The notes beneath the pieces are model-generated. The model did not search any database. It worked only from the letters and a program-made list of their open reading frames with translations, and had not been told where the DNA came from. Positions 42,148 to 51,747 of a DNA stretch of 64,000 bases are shown in pieces. Origin of the DNA: Bacteroidota bacterium (lineage in GTDB: Bacteria > Bacteroidota > Bacteroidia > Flavobacteriales > Flavobacteriaceae); NCBI GenBank assembly GCA_020161455.1, contig JAIUNZ010000001.1, positions 496,001 through 560,000 of the forward strand, given 5' to 3'. Within the stretch, counting starts at the first letter, position 1, and each line of letters begins with the position of its first letter. A program made the translations under genes and the position numbers.

Positions 42148-43233
42148 ATGAAAAAAATATTCACAATCCTTTCTTTGTCAGCAATTTTATTCATTTCCTG
42201 TGGAAAAGATAAAAAAGAGTTAACCAATACCGAAGCGCCAATTGCTGTAAAAGTAAGCGGAATTTCAGCAGATAATCAGTCAGAATTTGTAACGGCAAGT
42301 GGAAAAATTGAAGCCGAAAATAGTGCAAATGTTTCCACCAGAATGATGGGTTATGTTACAAAGATAAATGTTAAAGTAGGTCAAAAAGTAAGTGCAGGAC
42401 AACTTTTGGTTAGCATTAATAACACTGACCTACAAGCCAAAAAAGCACAAGTAGATGCTTCTATTTTACAAGCTACCGCGGGATATAATAATGCCAAAAA
42501 AGACTACGAACGTTTTGTAGCGTTGTTTGCGCAACAAAGTGCTTCTCAAAAAGAATTGGACGACATGACATCGCGTTATGAAATGGCAAAAGCAAGTTTG
42601 GAAGGTGCAAAACAAATGCGAAATGAAGTCATGGCACAGTTCAATTATTCTAATATTACAGCGCCATTTTCAGGAGTAGTTACCAATACTTTCGTTAAAG
42701 AAGGCGACATGGCCAATCCTGGTATGCCATTAGTAAGTATCGAAGGAACCAATCAAATGCAAGTAACTGCAATGGTTTCTGAAAGTGATATTACAGCCAT
42801 TCAAAACGGAATGAAAGCAAAAGTATTAGTAAAATCTACTAACGAAGAATTTTCAGGAACAGTAACAGAAGTTAGTAGTTCTGCAAAAAATACGGGCGGA
42901 CAATACTTAGTGAAATTAAATTTAAGTAAAATAGATAAAAAAGTATTAGCAGGAATGTTTGTCAACGTTCAATTTCCAATTCTAAATAAAACGAAAGAAA
43001 CCACAAATTCAACGGATAAGGTAGTAGTGCCAGAAAGCGCATTAATCCATCAAGGTCAATTGACAGGAATTTATACCATCAGCGATGATAAAAAAGCCAT
43101 TTTAAGATGGTTGCGAATAGGCAAATCTTTTGGAAATCAGGTAGAAGTATTGTCTGGGTTAAATTCAAACGAGCAATACATCGTTTCTGCTGAAGGAAAA
43201 TTATACAACGGAGCAAAAGTGAAAATTGACTAA
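42148..43233 (+). CDS. RND membrane fusion lipoprotein
   Basis: The 361 residues begin with lipobox FISC (C18). Lipoyl-like halves (ENSANVSTRMMGYVTKINVKVGQKVSAGQLLV and APFSGVVTNTFVKEGDMANPG), a helical hairpin between them, and beta-barrel and membrane-proximal domains are in the usual order for the periplasmic adaptor of an RND pump. It starts 26 bp after the TolC-type gene. Confidence 0.9.
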   Translation: MKKIFTILSLSAILFISCGKDKKELTNTEAPIAVKVSGISADNQSEFVTASGKIEAENSANVSTRMMGYVTKINVKVGQKVSAGQLLVSINNTDLQAKKAQVDASILQATAGYNNAKKDYERFVALFAQQSASQKELDDMTSRYEMAKASLEGAKQMRNEVMAQFNYSNITAPFSGVVTNTFVKEGDMANPGMPLVSIEGTNQMQVTAMVSESDITAIQNGMKAKVLVKSTNEEFSGTVTEVSSSAKNTGGQYLVKLNLSKIDKKVLAGMFVNVQFPILNKTKETTNSTDKVVVPESALIHQGQLTGIYTISDDKKAILRWLRIGKSFGNQVEVLSGLNSNEQYIVSAEGKLYNGAKVKID

Positions 43234-43279
43234 TACATTTTCAAATTATCTCATTTTCAAATTTTCAAATTAAAAAATT

Positions 43280-46200
43280 ATGCAAGAAGGTATATCAGGT
43301 AAAATCGCCAATTTTTTCATCAATTCTAAATTAACTATTTTGTTAATGATTGGATTAATGATCATTGGTGTATACAGTTCGTTCCTAATTCCTCGTGAAG
43401 AGGAACCACAAATTAATGTTCCAATGGCTGATGTTATGATTGGCTACCCAGGAGCAAGTCCATCAGAAGTCGAAAGTCGTGTGATAAAACCACTCGAAAA
43501 AATATTGTCAAATATCAAAGGTGTAGAACATTTGCATAGTATGGCCATGAACGGACAAGGAATGATAATCGTTCAGTTTTATGTTGGTCAAGATGTAGAA
43601 CGTTCGTATGTGAAATTATACGACGAATTGGCAAAACATGAAAATATGTTTCCACAAGGTGTATTCAAACCTATAGTAAAAACACGTTCTATTGATGATG
43701 TTCCTATGCTTGGGTTAACACTTTGGAGTGAAAAATTGAATGATTTTGAAATCCGTCAAGTAGCTGAAGAAGTAACTTCGGAAATTGAAAAAGTAAAAGA
43801 TGTTGCTATTACCAAAGAAATCGGTGGAAGAAATCGTCAAGTAAAAGTGATTTTGGACAAAGATAAAATGGCTGAAAATGGGGTTGATGCAATGGGAATT
43901 ATGCAAATGATTCAAGCCAATAACGGCAGTTCACAATCTGGAAGCATCATAAATAATGATCAAGAATATTTAGTTACAACAGGTCAATTTCTTAAATCAT
44001 CAGAAGATGTAGAAAATCTAGTAGTTGGTGTCAATGCTAATTTACCAGTTTATTTAAAACAAGTAGCAACCATTAAAGACGGACCATCATCTCCAATAAG
44101 TTATGTGGCATTTGGTTACGGAAAAGCCAATGAAAAATTCAAACAAAATAAATCAGAATATCCTGCCGTTACTATTTCTATCGGAAAAGTAAAAGGTGCT
44201 GATGCCATGAAAATTTCCGAGAAAATTTTAGACAAAGTTGAGCATTTAAAGAAAACTTTAATCACAGATGATGTTCATGTTGAAGTGACTCGAAATTATG
44301 GTGAAACAGCTTCTGATAAAGTAGGTGAGTTGCTACTTCACTTAGGAATTGCAATCATAGCCGTAACCTTTTTAGTAATTTTAGCTATGGGTTGGCGTGG
44401 CGGATTGGTAGTGTTCTTTTCGGTACCATTAACGTTTGCCTTAACCTTATTTGCTTATTATCTATTAGGTTATACGCTAAATAGAATTACACTTTTTGCC
44501 TTAGTATTTGTCGTCGGAATTGTGGTTGATGATAGTATTATCATTGCCGAAAACATGCACCGACATTTCAAAATGAAACGATTACCATTCAAACAAGCTG
44601 CAATTTATGCGATAAATGAAGTTGGAAATCCTACTATACTGGCAACATTTACCGTTATTGCCGCAATTCTTCCAATGGCGTTTGTATCCGGAATGATGGG
44701 ACCATATATGAGTCCGATGCCAATTGGTGCTTCCATTGCGATGATACTTTCGTTGTTTGTGGCTTTAACAGTAACTCCTTATTTAGGGTATCATTTACTT
44801 CAAGAAAAGGAAGAACAAAAACATAAGGAAGAACAAGGATTAGAAACTAGTTGGGTGTATAAAATTTACAACAAACTTGAACGACCATTATTAGAAAGCA
44901 GCAAGAAAAGACGACTTTTAGTTGGTATTACCGTTGTATTATTAATTGGTTCAGTAGTAATGTTTTTCACCCAATCGGTGGTGGTTAAAATGCTTCCATT
45001 TGATAATAAAAATGAATTCCAAGTAGTGATTGATTTACCGGAAGGAACTACTTTAGAACGAACGGCTGCGGTTACTCAAGAAATTGCTCAATATCTTTCT
45101 ACTATTCCAGAAGTGGTTGATTACCAAAACTATATTGGAACTTCGGCACCAATTACTTTTAACGGTTTAGTGCGTCATTATGATTTACGTGGCGGAAGTA
45201 ATATGGCAGATATTCAAGTGAATTTATTGCACAAAGAAGACCGTGATTTACAGAGTCATGATATTGCAAAAGAAATTAGGAGTAGAGTACAAGCTATTGG
45301 AAAAAAATATGGAGCTAATGTTAAAATTATTGAAGTTCCGCCTGGACCACCAGTTTTATCAACACTAGTAGCGGAAATTTATGGTCCAAATTACAAAGAC
45401 CAAATAAAAGTAGCCAATCAAGTTAAAGGAATACTTGAAACTACAACTGATATTGTTGATGTGGATTGGATGACGGAAGATAATCAAGTGGAATACAAAT
45501 TGGAAGTTGATAAAGAAAAAGCAATGCTTAATGGAATTGCACCACAACAAGTCGTTGGAAATTTGACGTATTTATTGAAAGAATATCCAATTTCAAATTT
45601 GTATGATGAAAATTCGAATGATAATGTTGGAATAGTACTTTCATTAGATGACAAAGACAAAACATCATTGCAAGACATTGGAAATATAAAAATAAAAGGA
45701 AGTCGAGGAAATGTGGTGCCAGTTTCAGATTTAGTTAAAATAGTGCAAGACACATTGCAGAAAACCATCTATAGAAAAGACCAAAAACGTGTGGTTTATG
45801 TTACAGCTGATATGGCTGGAACATTAGAAAGTCCTGTTTATGCCATTTTGGGAATGAATGAGAAATTACAAAAAATGAAATTGCCAAAAGGTTATAAAGT
45901 CAATGAATTATACATGGAACAACCAACAGATGAAAGTGATTTCACTGTAAAATGGGATGGAGAATGGCAAATTACGCTGGAAGTTTTCCGCGATTTGGGA
46001 ATTGCGTTTATGGTGGTTATTGTAATCATTTATATGTTGATTGTAGGTTGGTTTCAAAACTTCAAAACGCCAATGGTGATGATGATGGCGATTCCACTTT
46101 CATTAATCGGAATTGTTTTAGGGCATTGGTTGTTAGGCGCTTATTTTACAGCAACATCATTTATTGGAATGATTGCATTAGCTGGTGTTATGGTGAGGAA

Positions 46201-46504
46201 TTCAGTTTTGCTGATTGACTTTATCGAAATCCGTTTGAATGATGGTGTTCCTTTAAAACAAGCCATAATTGATGCTGGAGCAGTTAGAACAACGCCAATT
46301 TTGTTAACCACCGGTGCTGTTGTTATTGGAGCATCGATTATACTATTTGACCCAATATTTCAAGGATTAGCCATATCATTAGTTTTTGGTGCAATAGTTT
46401 CTACCATATTAACTTTGTTAGTTGTGCCAATAATTTATTATGTGACAGAACGAAAAAAATGGGAAAAGAAAGAAGCGGTAACAGAAAAGGAAATTAATAA
46501 TTAA
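43280..46504 (+). CDS. RND efflux transporter, inner-membrane pump
   Basis: The 1074-residue AcrB/MdtB-type protein has an N-terminal helix LTILLMIGLMIIGVYSSFLIPREEEPQINVP, two periplasmic domains, and TM4 with GIVVDDSIIIAENMHRH whose DD pair is the proton relay. The C-terminal bundle has AGVMVRNSVLLIDFIEIRL. Substrates cannot be deduced; the heavy-metal motif DFG..DGA..MVEN is absent. It works with the two preceding gene products. Confidence 0.93.
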   Translation: MQEGISGKIANFFINSKLTILLMIGLMIIGVYSSFLIPREEEPQINVPMADVMIGYPGASPSEVESRVIKPLEKILSNIKGVEHLHSMAMNGQGMIIVQFYVGQDVERSYVKLYDELAKHENMFPQGVFKPIVKTRSIDDVPMLGLTLWSEKLNDFEIRQVAEEVTSEIEKVKDVAITKEIGGRNRQVKVILDKDKMAENGVDAMGIMQMIQANNGSSQSGSIINNDQEYLVTTGQFLKSSEDVENLVVGVNANLPVYLKQVATIKDGPSSPISYVAFGYGKANEKFKQNKSEYPAVTISIGKVKGADAMKISEKILDKVEHLKKTLITDDVHVEVTRNYGETASDKVGELLLHLGIAIIAVTFLVILAMGWRGGLVVFFSVPLTFALTLFAYYLLGYTLNRITLFALVFVVGIVVDDSIIIAENMHRHFKMKRLPFKQAAIYAINEVGNPTILATFTVIAAILPMAFVSGMMGPYMSPMPIGASIAMILSLFVALTVTPYLGYHLLQEKEEQKHKEEQGLETSWVYKIYNKLERPLLESSKKRRLLVGITVVLLIGSVVMFFTQSVVVKMLPFDNKNEFQVVIDLPEGTTLERTAAVTQEIAQYLSTIPEVVDYQNYIGTSAPITFNGLVRHYDLRGGSNMADIQVNLLHKEDRDLQSHDIAKEIRSRVQAIGKKYGANVKIIEVPPGPPVLSTLVAEIYGPNYKDQIKVANQVKGILETTTDIVDVDWMTEDNQVEYKLEVDKEKAMLNGIAPQQVVGNLTYLLKEYPISNLYDENSNDNVGIVLSLDDKDKTSLQDIGNIKIKGSRGNVVPVSDLVKIVQDTLQKTIYRKDQKRVVYVTADMAGTLESPVYAILGMNEKLQKMKLPKGYKVNELYMEQPTDESDFTVKWDGEWQITLEVFRDLGIAFMVVIVIIYMLIVGWFQNFKTPMVMMMAIPLSLIGIVLGHWLLGAYFTATSFIGMIALAGVMVRNSVLLIDFIEIRLNDGVPLKQAIIDAGAVRTTPILLTTGAVVIGASIILFDPIFQGLAISLVFGAIVSTILTLLVVPIIYYVTERKKWEKKEAVTEKEINN

Positions 46505-46521
46505 GTAAAAAATAATTTAAA

Positions 46522-46827
46522 ATGAAACTATTAATTATCACTGCTATAGCCGAATTTGAAAAAGAAATAAAAAAAATATTAAAAAAGGCTAAGGTTAAAA
46601 CATTCTCTTTTAAAGAAGTTACTGGCTATCGCGATAGTACAGAAGATGCGCTTGAAACCAATTGGTTCGCTACTGAAATGAATGAAAATACATCAATTTT
46701 ATTTTATGCTTTTGTTCACGATGAAAGTGTGGATTCAATTTTCAAATCTATTGAAGAACATAATAATAAGCAAGAAACGTTATCGCATATACATGTGGCA
46801 GTAACCAATATAGAAAGATCAAATTAA
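46522..46827 (+). CDS. Small PII-like/ferredoxin-fold hypothetical protein
   Basis: The 101 residues begin MKLLIITAIAEFEKEIKKILKKAKVKTFSFKEVTGYRD and end LSHIHVAVTNIERSN. The beta-alpha-beta pattern and GYRD loop resemble PII-like signal proteins that accompany cation or metal pumps, but I cannot assign a family firmly. It has no signal peptide. It lies 18 bp after the RND pump gene, so it is in the operon and may sense or regulate pump activity. Confidence 0.6.
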   Translation: MKLLIITAIAEFEKEIKKILKKAKVKTFSFKEVTGYRDSTEDALETNWFATEMNENTSILFYAFVHDESVDSIFKSIEEHNNKQETLSHIHVAVTNIERSN

Positions 46828-46842
46828 CTCAAATTAAAACGT

Positions 46843-47028
46843 ATGAAAAATAGAATTATTAGAGCAGTTGCAGGAACATTCATCCTTATAAGTTTAGTAC
46901 TTTCCATTTATGTTAATCAAAATTGGCTTTGGTTTACAGCCTTTGTTGGAGCAAATTTGCTGCAATCATCTATAACAAAATGGTGCTTATTAGAAGATAT
47001 TCTCACTAAGCTAGGCGTAAAAGACTAA
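46843..47028 (+). CDS. DUF2892 (YgaP-type) small membrane protein
   Basis: The 61 residues have two hydrophobic segments (about 8-23 and 28-43), with MKNRIIRAVAGTFILISLVLSIYVNQNWLWFTAFVGANLLQSSITKWCLLEDILTKLG typical of DUF2892. A single cysteine (C48) follows the second helix. This second DUF2892 gene in the window links the RND operon to the sulfur cassette at 30440, which also has one. Confidence 0.8.
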   Translation: MKNRIIRAVAGTFILISLVLSIYVNQNWLWFTAFVGANLLQSSITKWCLLEDILTKLGVKD

Positions 47029-47033
47029 AATTT

Positions 47034-47063
47034 AAAGCTTCATTGAAAAATGAGGCTTTTTTT
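47034..47063 (+). terminator. Terminator of the RND operon
   Basis: AAAGCTTCATT (47034-47044) pairs with AATGAGGCTTT with one G-T pair, a GAAA loop and T tract. Confidence 0.85.
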
Positions 47064-47139
47064 AGGACTTATTTTTTTACTTTTGGTAACTATTAGTAAC
47101 AAATACTACTAATAAATTACATTTAACAAAACTGTAACT

Positions 47140-49176
47140 ATGACGAAATTCAACTTCCTATTTGTTCTACTTTTAGTAATAACAATTACAAGCTGTTCCA
47201 AAAAAACAACCACTCAAGAAGACCCAATCATTACGCATCGCGATTCAACAGTTAATCCTGCTGATGATTTTTTTATGTATGCCAATGGAAATTGGTTTAA
47301 ACAAAACCCTATCCCAGCTAGTGAAAGATACAATGGAATTTTCAGAACTATTGGCGATACTATTAATGCTCAAATAAAACAAATTTGCGAAAAATCAGCC
47401 AAAATGACAGATGCTCCAAAAGGTAGTAACGAACAAAAAATTGGTGATTTCTATACCGCAGGTATGGATACTGCAACCATTGAAAAACTTGGGATTTCTC
47501 CATTAACCGAAGAAATTAACAAAATCAAAGCAGTAAAAGATATTCCAACTTTATTGGCATCGATCGCTCATTTACATTCTATTGGAGCAAATCCTGCATT
47601 TTCAATTTATGTAGCTCAAGATGATAAAATCAGTGATAAATATGCTGTGTTTTTAAGTCAAGGCGGACTAACGTTGGGCAATCGCGATTACTATTTTAAT
47701 ACCGATAAAGAAACGGAAAACATTAGAAATGAATATGTAAAACATATTCAAGCTATGGCAGAACTTGCGGGCTATTCTAAAGAAATAGCACAACAAAATG
47801 CGGCAATTATCATGAAAATGGAAACTGAAATGGCTCAAAATTCAAGAAAATTAGAAGCTCTTCGCGATCCTATTAAAAATTATAATAAGATGAGTTTAGA
47901 AGCTTTTTCAGCTACTACTCCAAATATAGATTGGAAAGAAATTACAACTTCCATTGGTTTAAAAAATGTAGATAGTTTGATTGTTGGTCAACCAGAATTT
48001 TATAAAGCATTAAACCAAATGGTCAAAAGTTATTCAATAGAAAACTGGAAAACTTATTTAGAATGGCAATTACTTGATGGCTATGCTGGGTATTTGAATA
48101 GTGCTTTTGAAAAACAAAATTTCTATTTCTTTTCAACCGTAATGAGCGGCGTGAAAGAACAAAAACCACGTTGGAAAAGAATTGTTGAACAAACCAATGG
48201 TGCTTTGGGTGAGTTAATCGGTCAAATTTATGTGAAAGAATATTTGCCAAAAGGCTCTAAAGAAAAACTATTAGAAATTGGAAATAACATTCGTGATGTT
48301 TATGCCGAACGCATCAAGAAATTAGATTGGATGAGTGAAGAAACTAAGAAAAAAGCACTTTTCAAACTAAGTAAAATTGTGATGAAAGTGGGTTATCCAG
48401 ATAAATGGAAAGATTTAAGCGGAATATCTATTGATAGAAAATCATACATTGATAATATAATGGCTGTCAATAAATGGGCTGTTAACGATATGGTTTCAAA
48501 ATACGGCAAACCTGTAGATAGAACCGAATGGGATATGCAACCACAAACCTATAATGCTTATTACAACCCAAGCAACAACGAAATTTGTGTGCCAGCATGT
48601 AACATTTTAGTGCCTGGTTTTGAAGGCAGAATGCCTGATGATGCTATCCTTTACAGTATCATTGGAGGATCAACATTTGGACATGAAATCACGCATGGTT
48701 TTGACGATCAAGGAAGTCAATATGATGAAAAAGGAAACCTAAACAATTGGTGGACAGCCGAAGATTTGAAAAAATTCCAAGCCAAAACAAAACTGATTGT
48801 TGATCAATACAACGAATTTGAAGCATTGCCTGGTAAATTTGTAAATGGTGATGCCACTCAAGGTGAAAATATTGCAGACCTTGGTGGAATTGTCATGGGA
48901 TATGAAGCCTTCAAAAAAACAGCACAGTATAAAAATAAAGAAATTATTAGTGGTTTATCACCCGAAAAGCGTTTCTTTTTAGGCTATGCTTATGCTTGGA
49001 TGGTTAACTACAAAACAGAATCTTTAGCACAGCAATTATTGACCGATGTACACTCGCCAGCAAAGTATAGAATAAATGGACCGTTGCAAAACATGCCTGA
49101 ATTCTTCGAAGCATTTGGTATAAAACCAGGAAGCAAGATGCGAAGAGCTGATGATAAGATTATTGTTATTTGGTAA
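47140..49176 (+). CDS. M13-family zinc metallopeptidase (neprilysin/PepO type), lipoprotein
   Basis: The 678-residue protein has lipobox TSC (C19), so it is anchored in the periplasm or at the surface. The N-terminal helical domain begins with NPADDFFMYANGNWFKQNPIP. The catalytic zinc site GHEITHGFDDQG is at about residue 513-524, the third ligand is in GENIADLGG (about 575-583), and the C-terminus is shortened with KIIVIW. It degrades oligopeptides. A promoter-like TACTTTTG lies at 47078-47085. Confidence 0.92.
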   Translation: MTKFNFLFVLLLVITITSCSKKTTTQEDPIITHRDSTVNPADDFFMYANGNWFKQNPIPASERYNGIFRTIGDTINAQIKQICEKSAKMTDAPKGSNEQKIGDFYTAGMDTATIEKLGISPLTEEINKIKAVKDIPTLLASIAHLHSIGANPAFSIYVAQDDKISDKYAVFLSQGGLTLGNRDYYFNTDKETENIRNEYVKHIQAMAELAGYSKEIAQQNAAIIMKMETEMAQNSRKLEALRDPIKNYNKMSLEAFSATTPNIDWKEITTSIGLKNVDSLIVGQPEFYKALNQMVKSYSIENWKTYLEWQLLDGYAGYLNSAFEKQNFYFFSTVMSGVKEQKPRWKRIVEQTNGALGELIGQIYVKEYLPKGSKEKLLEIGNNIRDVYAERIKKLDWMSEETKKKALFKLSKIVMKVGYPDKWKDLSGISIDRKSYIDNIMAVNKWAVNDMVSKYGKPVDRTEWDMQPQTYNAYYNPSNNEICVPACNILVPGFEGRMPDDAILYSIIGGSTFGHEITHGFDDQGSQYDEKGNLNNWWTAEDLKKFQAKTKLIVDQYNEFEALPGKFVNGDATQGENIADLGGIVMGYEAFKKTAQYKNKEIISGLSPEKRFFLGYAYAWMVNYKTESLAQQLLTDVHSPAKYRINGPLQNMPEFFEAFGIKPGSKMRRADDKIIVIW

Positions 49177-49177
49177 T

Positions 49178-49217
49178 AAAACAAGAAACCCTAACTTTTG
49201 TTAGGGTTTCTTGTTTT
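49178..49217. terminator. Bidirectional terminator overlapping the SOD stop codon
   Basis: An 18-bp perfect stem (49178-49195 with 49200-49217) with a TTTT loop includes the last codons of the minus-strand SOD gene. It serves the peptidase gene and the converging SOD gene. Confidence 0.9.
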
Positions 49218-49983
49218 TTAGAGCTTCTTCATAGCGTTCACCAACTTTTTTCCAGTTAATGATTTTGTAAAAAGCATCAATATAGCGTCGTCGTTTGTAT
49301 TGGTAATCTAAATAATAGGCATGTTCCCAAACATCAAGATTTAAAATTGGTGTTCCCGAAACCACTTGTTTTGGCATCAACGGATTGTCTTGATTTGGTG
49401 TACTTGTAATGACTAATTTTCCAGTATTATCAACAATTAACCAAGCCCAACCGGAACCAAATTGATCCTCTGCAGCATCTGTAAATTGAGTTTTAAATAA
49501 CTCAAAACTTCCAAAATCCCTAGCAATTGCTGATGCTAAAGTATCTTTAGGTTGCCCGCTAGATTTTGGTGTGAGGTTTTCAAAAAACAAGGTGTGATTA
49601 TAATAACCACCAGCATTATTCCTTAAATCGACATTGTTTATATCAAGTTTTTTTAAAATATCCTCAATACTTAAATCAACCAAAGCTTGATTGGCAGCAA
49701 TTAGTGTGTTCAAATTATTGGTATAGGTCAAATAATGTTTTGAATAATGATTCTCCATGGTCAATACACCAATACTTGGTGCAAATGCTTCATAGTTATC
49801 AGGAAGCTTTGTTAAGGAAAAAGCACCATCTTCAACACGAACATCTTCGGGCAAACCGATAGTGATTTTATCATCAACAGATGGCAATGGCACTTCCACC
49901 ACTTCGGTTAGCTTTTTATTATTACAACTCATAACAAGTAAGCTTCCAAGAAAAACAATAGTAAGTATTTTATTTGTATTCAT
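49201..49983 (-). CDS. Iron/manganese superoxide dismutase, lipoprotein form
   Basis: The 260-residue protein has lipobox LLVMSC (C20), so it is exported. The SOD domain starts about residue 58 (FSLTKLPDNYEAFAPSIGVLTMENHYSKHYLTY), with metal-ligand positions NHYSKH, NHTLFF (about 128-133), D and H in LDVWEHAYYLDY (about 217-228), and GSGWAWLI. It disproportionates superoxide. Export as a lipoprotein is unusual compared with the cytoplasmic enzyme, though similar forms occur in flavobacteria. Confidence 0.9.
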   Translation of the reverse strand: MNTNKILTIVFLGSLLVMSCNNKKLTEVVEVPLPSVDDKITIGLPEDVRVEDGAFSLTKLPDNYEAFAPSIGVLTMENHYSKHYLTYTNNLNTLIAANQALVDLSIEDILKKLDINNVDLRNNAGGYYNHTLFFENLTPKSSGQPKDTLASAIARDFGSFELFKTQFTDAAEDQFGSGWAWLIVDNTGKLVITSTPNQDNPLMPKQVVSGTPILNLDVWEHAYYLDYQYKRRRYIDAFYKIINWKKVGERYEEALKNKKP

Positions 49984-50005
49984 TTTTGCTAAAATTATTT
50001 GAAAT

Positions 50006-50272
50006 TTATAGCTCTAAAGAATGTATCATTTCAATATACAATTCTTTGGCTTGGTCAACAGAAAGATGACTTATTTGCATCCATGCGTTGGTTTTGAATG
50101 CATTTCTTAAATCTAAACCTGAACTCGAATTGGTACTCAAGGTACCAATTGTAGCTTGTTTGTAATAGGCATATAATCGCAATTGTACATCTTGAGGCAA
50201 AGATGCTTGAGACATTTTTGAAGCTATTGCTACGGCTTCATTAAATCGTGTATCTAAATCTTTTTCAGACAT
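50006..50272 (-). CDS. Acyl-CoA-binding protein
   Basis: The 88-residue four-helix protein of the ACBP family begins with LDTRFNEAVAIASKM, has LRLYAYYKQATIGTLS as the signature (YAYYKQAT), and ends with AWMQISHLSVDQAKELYIEMIHSL. It binds long-chain acyl-CoA in the cytoplasm. Its place next to phospholipid genes fits lipid metabolism. Nine bp separate it from psd. Confidence 0.9.
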   Translation of the reverse strand: MSEKDLDTRFNEAVAIASKMSQASLPQDVQLRLYAYYKQATIGTLSTNSSSGLDLRNAFKTNAWMQISHLSVDQAKELYIEMIHSLEL

Positions 50273-50281
50273 AGAAAATTA

Positions 50282-50932
50282 TTATTTTACAGCGATGATA
50301 GTTTTTCCACCAACCGCTTTCTGATTGAGTTTTACGTTAACTTCCGTTCCTAAAGGTAAATATAAATCAACTCTTGAGCCAAATTTGATAAATCCAGCGT
50401 CTTCTCCTTGTACTACTTCGGTTCCTTCTATCGCATAGTTTACAATACGTTTTGCCAAAGCACCCGCTATTTGTCGGTATAGAACTTCTCCAAATACTTC
50501 GTTTTCGATAACTACAGAAGTTCGTTCGTTTTCGGTACTTGCTTTTGGATGCCAAGCTACCAAGTATTTCCCAGGATGGTATTTGCTATAATTGATTTTC
50601 CCGCTCATTGCATAACGCGTTACGTGCACATTTATTGGCGACATAAATATCGATACTTGCAGTCTTTTATCTTTGAAATATTCTGGTTCAAAAACCTCTT
50701 CAATCACCACTACTTTTCCATCAACTGGAGCGATAAGATTGTGAATAGAATGATCCACCACCCTTTTTGGATTGCGGAAAAATTGCAATACAATTAGCAA
50801 GAAAAAAAGCAACACCAATTGCAAAGTCATTTTTAACCAAGCTAACTCTACGAATTTATCCAATAAAAGGATACCCGCAATAAAGCTAACTAATGTAATA
50901 AAAATAATCTTGTAACCTTCTTTATGAAACAT
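50282..50932 (-). CDS. psd: Phosphatidylserine decarboxylase-family protein
   Basis: The 216-residue short type has two hydrophobic helices at the N-terminus (about 9-25 and 34-50), a catalytic His region VHVTRYAMSGKINYSKYHPGKYLVAWHPKAS, and the self-cleavage site FGSR at about 185-188, where Ser becomes the pyruvoyl group. It converts phosphatidylserine to phosphatidylethanolamine in the membrane. The start overlaps cdsA by 11 bp, so translation is coupled. Confidence 0.92.
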   Translation of the reverse strand: MFHKEGYKIIFITLVSFIAGILLLDKFVELAWLKMTLQLVLLFFLLIVLQFFRNPKRVVDHSIHNLIAPVDGKVVVIEEVFEPEYFKDKRLQVSIFMSPINVHVTRYAMSGKINYSKYHPGKYLVAWHPKASTENERTSVVIENEVFGEVLYRQIAGALAKRIVNYAIEGTEVVQGEDAGFIKFGSRVDLYLPLGTEVNVKLNQKAVGGKTIIAVK

Positions 50933-51746
50933 ATTGTAAAATTATATAAAACAAATTAATAAATGGAATTACAAATATAATACTATCTAAGCGATCTAAA
51001 ATACCTCCATGACCAGGCATAATTACTCCGCTATCCTTTACACCTACAATTCGCTTTAATTTAGATTCAATCAAATCTCCTAAAGTACTGAAAATACTTA
51101 TGATAATAGCACTTATTGACCAAATTAATATTGAAGTATTGAGATAACTAGGTTTTGGATTAATATAAAATTTAGAAATTAAAACCCCAGCAATTATTGA
51201 AAAAAACAATCCTCCAACAAAACCTTCTACTGTTTTTTTTGGTGAAACAGAAGGAAATAATTTATTCTTTCCAAAATTCTTTCCTATTAAGTATGCAAAA
51301 GTATCATTTGTCCAAATTAATATAATTATCGTAATTAATATATCCGAATTGTATCCCTTATTACCAATTGGAACATAATTTATAAGTATAAATGGAAAAA
51401 TAATATACCCTATTAAAAGAATATATTGAGTAATGATGTTAAAGTTTTTTTCGCTTTTTTGAAACAAGAAATAGAGTAATCTTATTGACACTGCTATTGA
51501 AAAAAACGTAACCCCTTTGTTTATAAACGGGTTATGGTGCTTGTCGTAGAAAAAGTAATAGGAAATTCCTGCAATTATTATTCCTGCATAAAAATTGACA
51601 GAGGTCATTTTTGAAAATTCATATACACCAAAGACTAATAATATTGAGAATAATATTGCTAAACTTTCTTTAGAATATATTATACAACTTAATAATAAAA
51701 TAATATAAACTGCACCAGAAATAGCTCTTTTTAAGGTTTCATTCAT
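50922..51746 (-). CDS. cdsA: Phosphatidate cytidylyltransferase
   Basis: This 274-residue integral membrane enzyme with about eight helices makes CDP-diacylglycerol from phosphatidate and CTP. The family signature near the C-terminus is intact: SKLKRIVGVKDSGVIMPGHGGILDRLDS, with KD, PGHGG and DRLD. It supplies the pathway that leads to phosphatidylserine and then Psd. It starts 1 bp after the LUD-domain gene. Confidence 0.95.
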   Translation of the reverse strand: MNETLKRAISGAVYIILLLSCIIYSKESLAILFSILLVFGVYEFSKMTSVNFYAGIIIAGISYYFFYDKHHNPFINKGVTFFSIAVSIRLLYFLFQKSEKNFNIITQYILLIGYIIFPFILINYVPIGNKGYNSDILITIIILIWTNDTFAYLIGKNFGKNKLFPSVSPKKTVEGFVGGLFFSIIAGVLISKFYINPKPSYLNTSILIWSISAIIISIFSTLGDLIESKLKRIVGVKDSGVIMPGHGGILDRLDSIIFVIPFINLFYIILQYVS

Positions 51747-51747
51747 T

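Noticed and set aside
47078-47109. GTAAC words near the M13 peptidase promoter as a sixth Crp-type site
   Set aside because: GTAACAAATACTAC at 47096-47109 has two mismatches and no -7 box 22 nt downstream; the nearest box TACTTTTG lies upstream of it.
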